A stretch of 64,000 bases of DNA, taken from JALYGY01 sp963800975. Its GTDB lineage: Bacteria; Actinomycetota; Rubrobacteria; Rubrobacterales; Rubrobacteraceae. Position numbers and translations under genes: made by a program. The stretch spans positions 62,001 to 126,000 of the forward strand of contig CAWDDB010000005.1 of assembly GCA_963800975.1 (NCBI GenBank). Reading direction: 5' to 3'. Each line of letters starts with the position of its first letter. Position 1 is the first letter of the stretch. Below the pieces are notes generated by a model that saw only the letters and a program-made list of their open reading frames with translations, did no database searches and was not told where the DNA came from. This document shows positions 63,861 to 64,000 of this stretch, piece after piece.

Positions 63861-64000
63861 GCAGCCTGGTACCGACGTACGAAGCGGCCCTGCTCCGGGG
63901 TTCCGCGTGTCGCTGTGTGGCGATCGTATCCGAGCGGCTAGAACGGGTTAGGACTAAGAGAGGAGGCGGGAGTAAGGACTCAGGTAGCGGGCTGTCTCAC

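Overview
The window reads as chromosomal DNA of a high-GC actinobacterium. Gene content and synteny (a PASTA kinase/FHA/PP2C/RodA/PbpA cell-division cluster beside tRNA-Leu, DUF6766, IS5-type elements, stand-alone molybdo-hydroxylase and MFS/amidase modules) point to Rubrobacteria, most probably Rubrobacter. That assignment is inference; no rRNA is present to confirm it.

Layout. 1-0.9 kb: 3' end of a molybdo-hydroxylase. 0.9-5.6 kb: a cassette (AraC regulator, VOC protein, DUF1801 protein, PPOX/F420 oxidoreductase, short UvrA-like ATPase) bracketed by a directly repeated 72-74 bp sequence that looks like an IS right end. 5.8-12 kb: DUF1269, SRPBCC, and a GntR/MFS operon divergent from a GatC-like protein plus amidase, then an SDR. 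12.4-19.4 kb: housekeeping block (lipoprotein, DUF1385, AI-2E exporter, accB-accC, mutL, DUF805). 19.6-23.8 kb: secreted RTX-like proteins, a kinase-less membrane sensor, decayed genes and a cupin protein. 23.9-28.8 kb: EamA transporter, MauE/TlpA thiol pair, YbdK-type ligase, an intergenic hairpin array, a stand-alone RAM-domain regulator and tRNA-Leu. 28.9-37.9 kb: Ser/Thr kinase, fhaA, fhaB, pstP, rodA, pbpA, pknB, the growth and division signalling operon. 38.2-40.3 kb: a 1.9 kb integrated element bounded by a 78-bp direct repeat lying on the 5' end of the next gene. 40.3-49.4 kb: coiled-coil/beta-CASP nuclease fusion, SDR, flavoprotein, NUDIX, tRNA-Gly and sdhC-sdhA-sdhB.

49.7-64 kb is the accessory region. 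It starts at a short sequence that looks like the 3' end of rnpB, next to a frame-disrupted tyrosine recombinase. From 52 kb to the window end most intergenic regions carry a copy of one ~45-60 bp element (core GAGAAC-N17/19-GGGTGAATAAGG). Eleven copies have the same orientation whichever way the genes point, and six stand next to a terminator hairpin. The genes between them are mostly small, secreted or membrane proteins of unknown function (DUF1996, a beta-propeller protein, a dodecin, peptides of 38-75 aa), plus a 936-bp IS5-family element that has cut one copy of the repeat. The array recalls gene cassettes separated by recombination sites, but a shared regulatory element is not excluded.

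Four apparent frame breaks (one in the integrase, two in an RTX gene, one in the DUF6766 gene) fall in homopolymer runs, so sequence error must be excluded before calling these pseudogenes or phase-variable genes.
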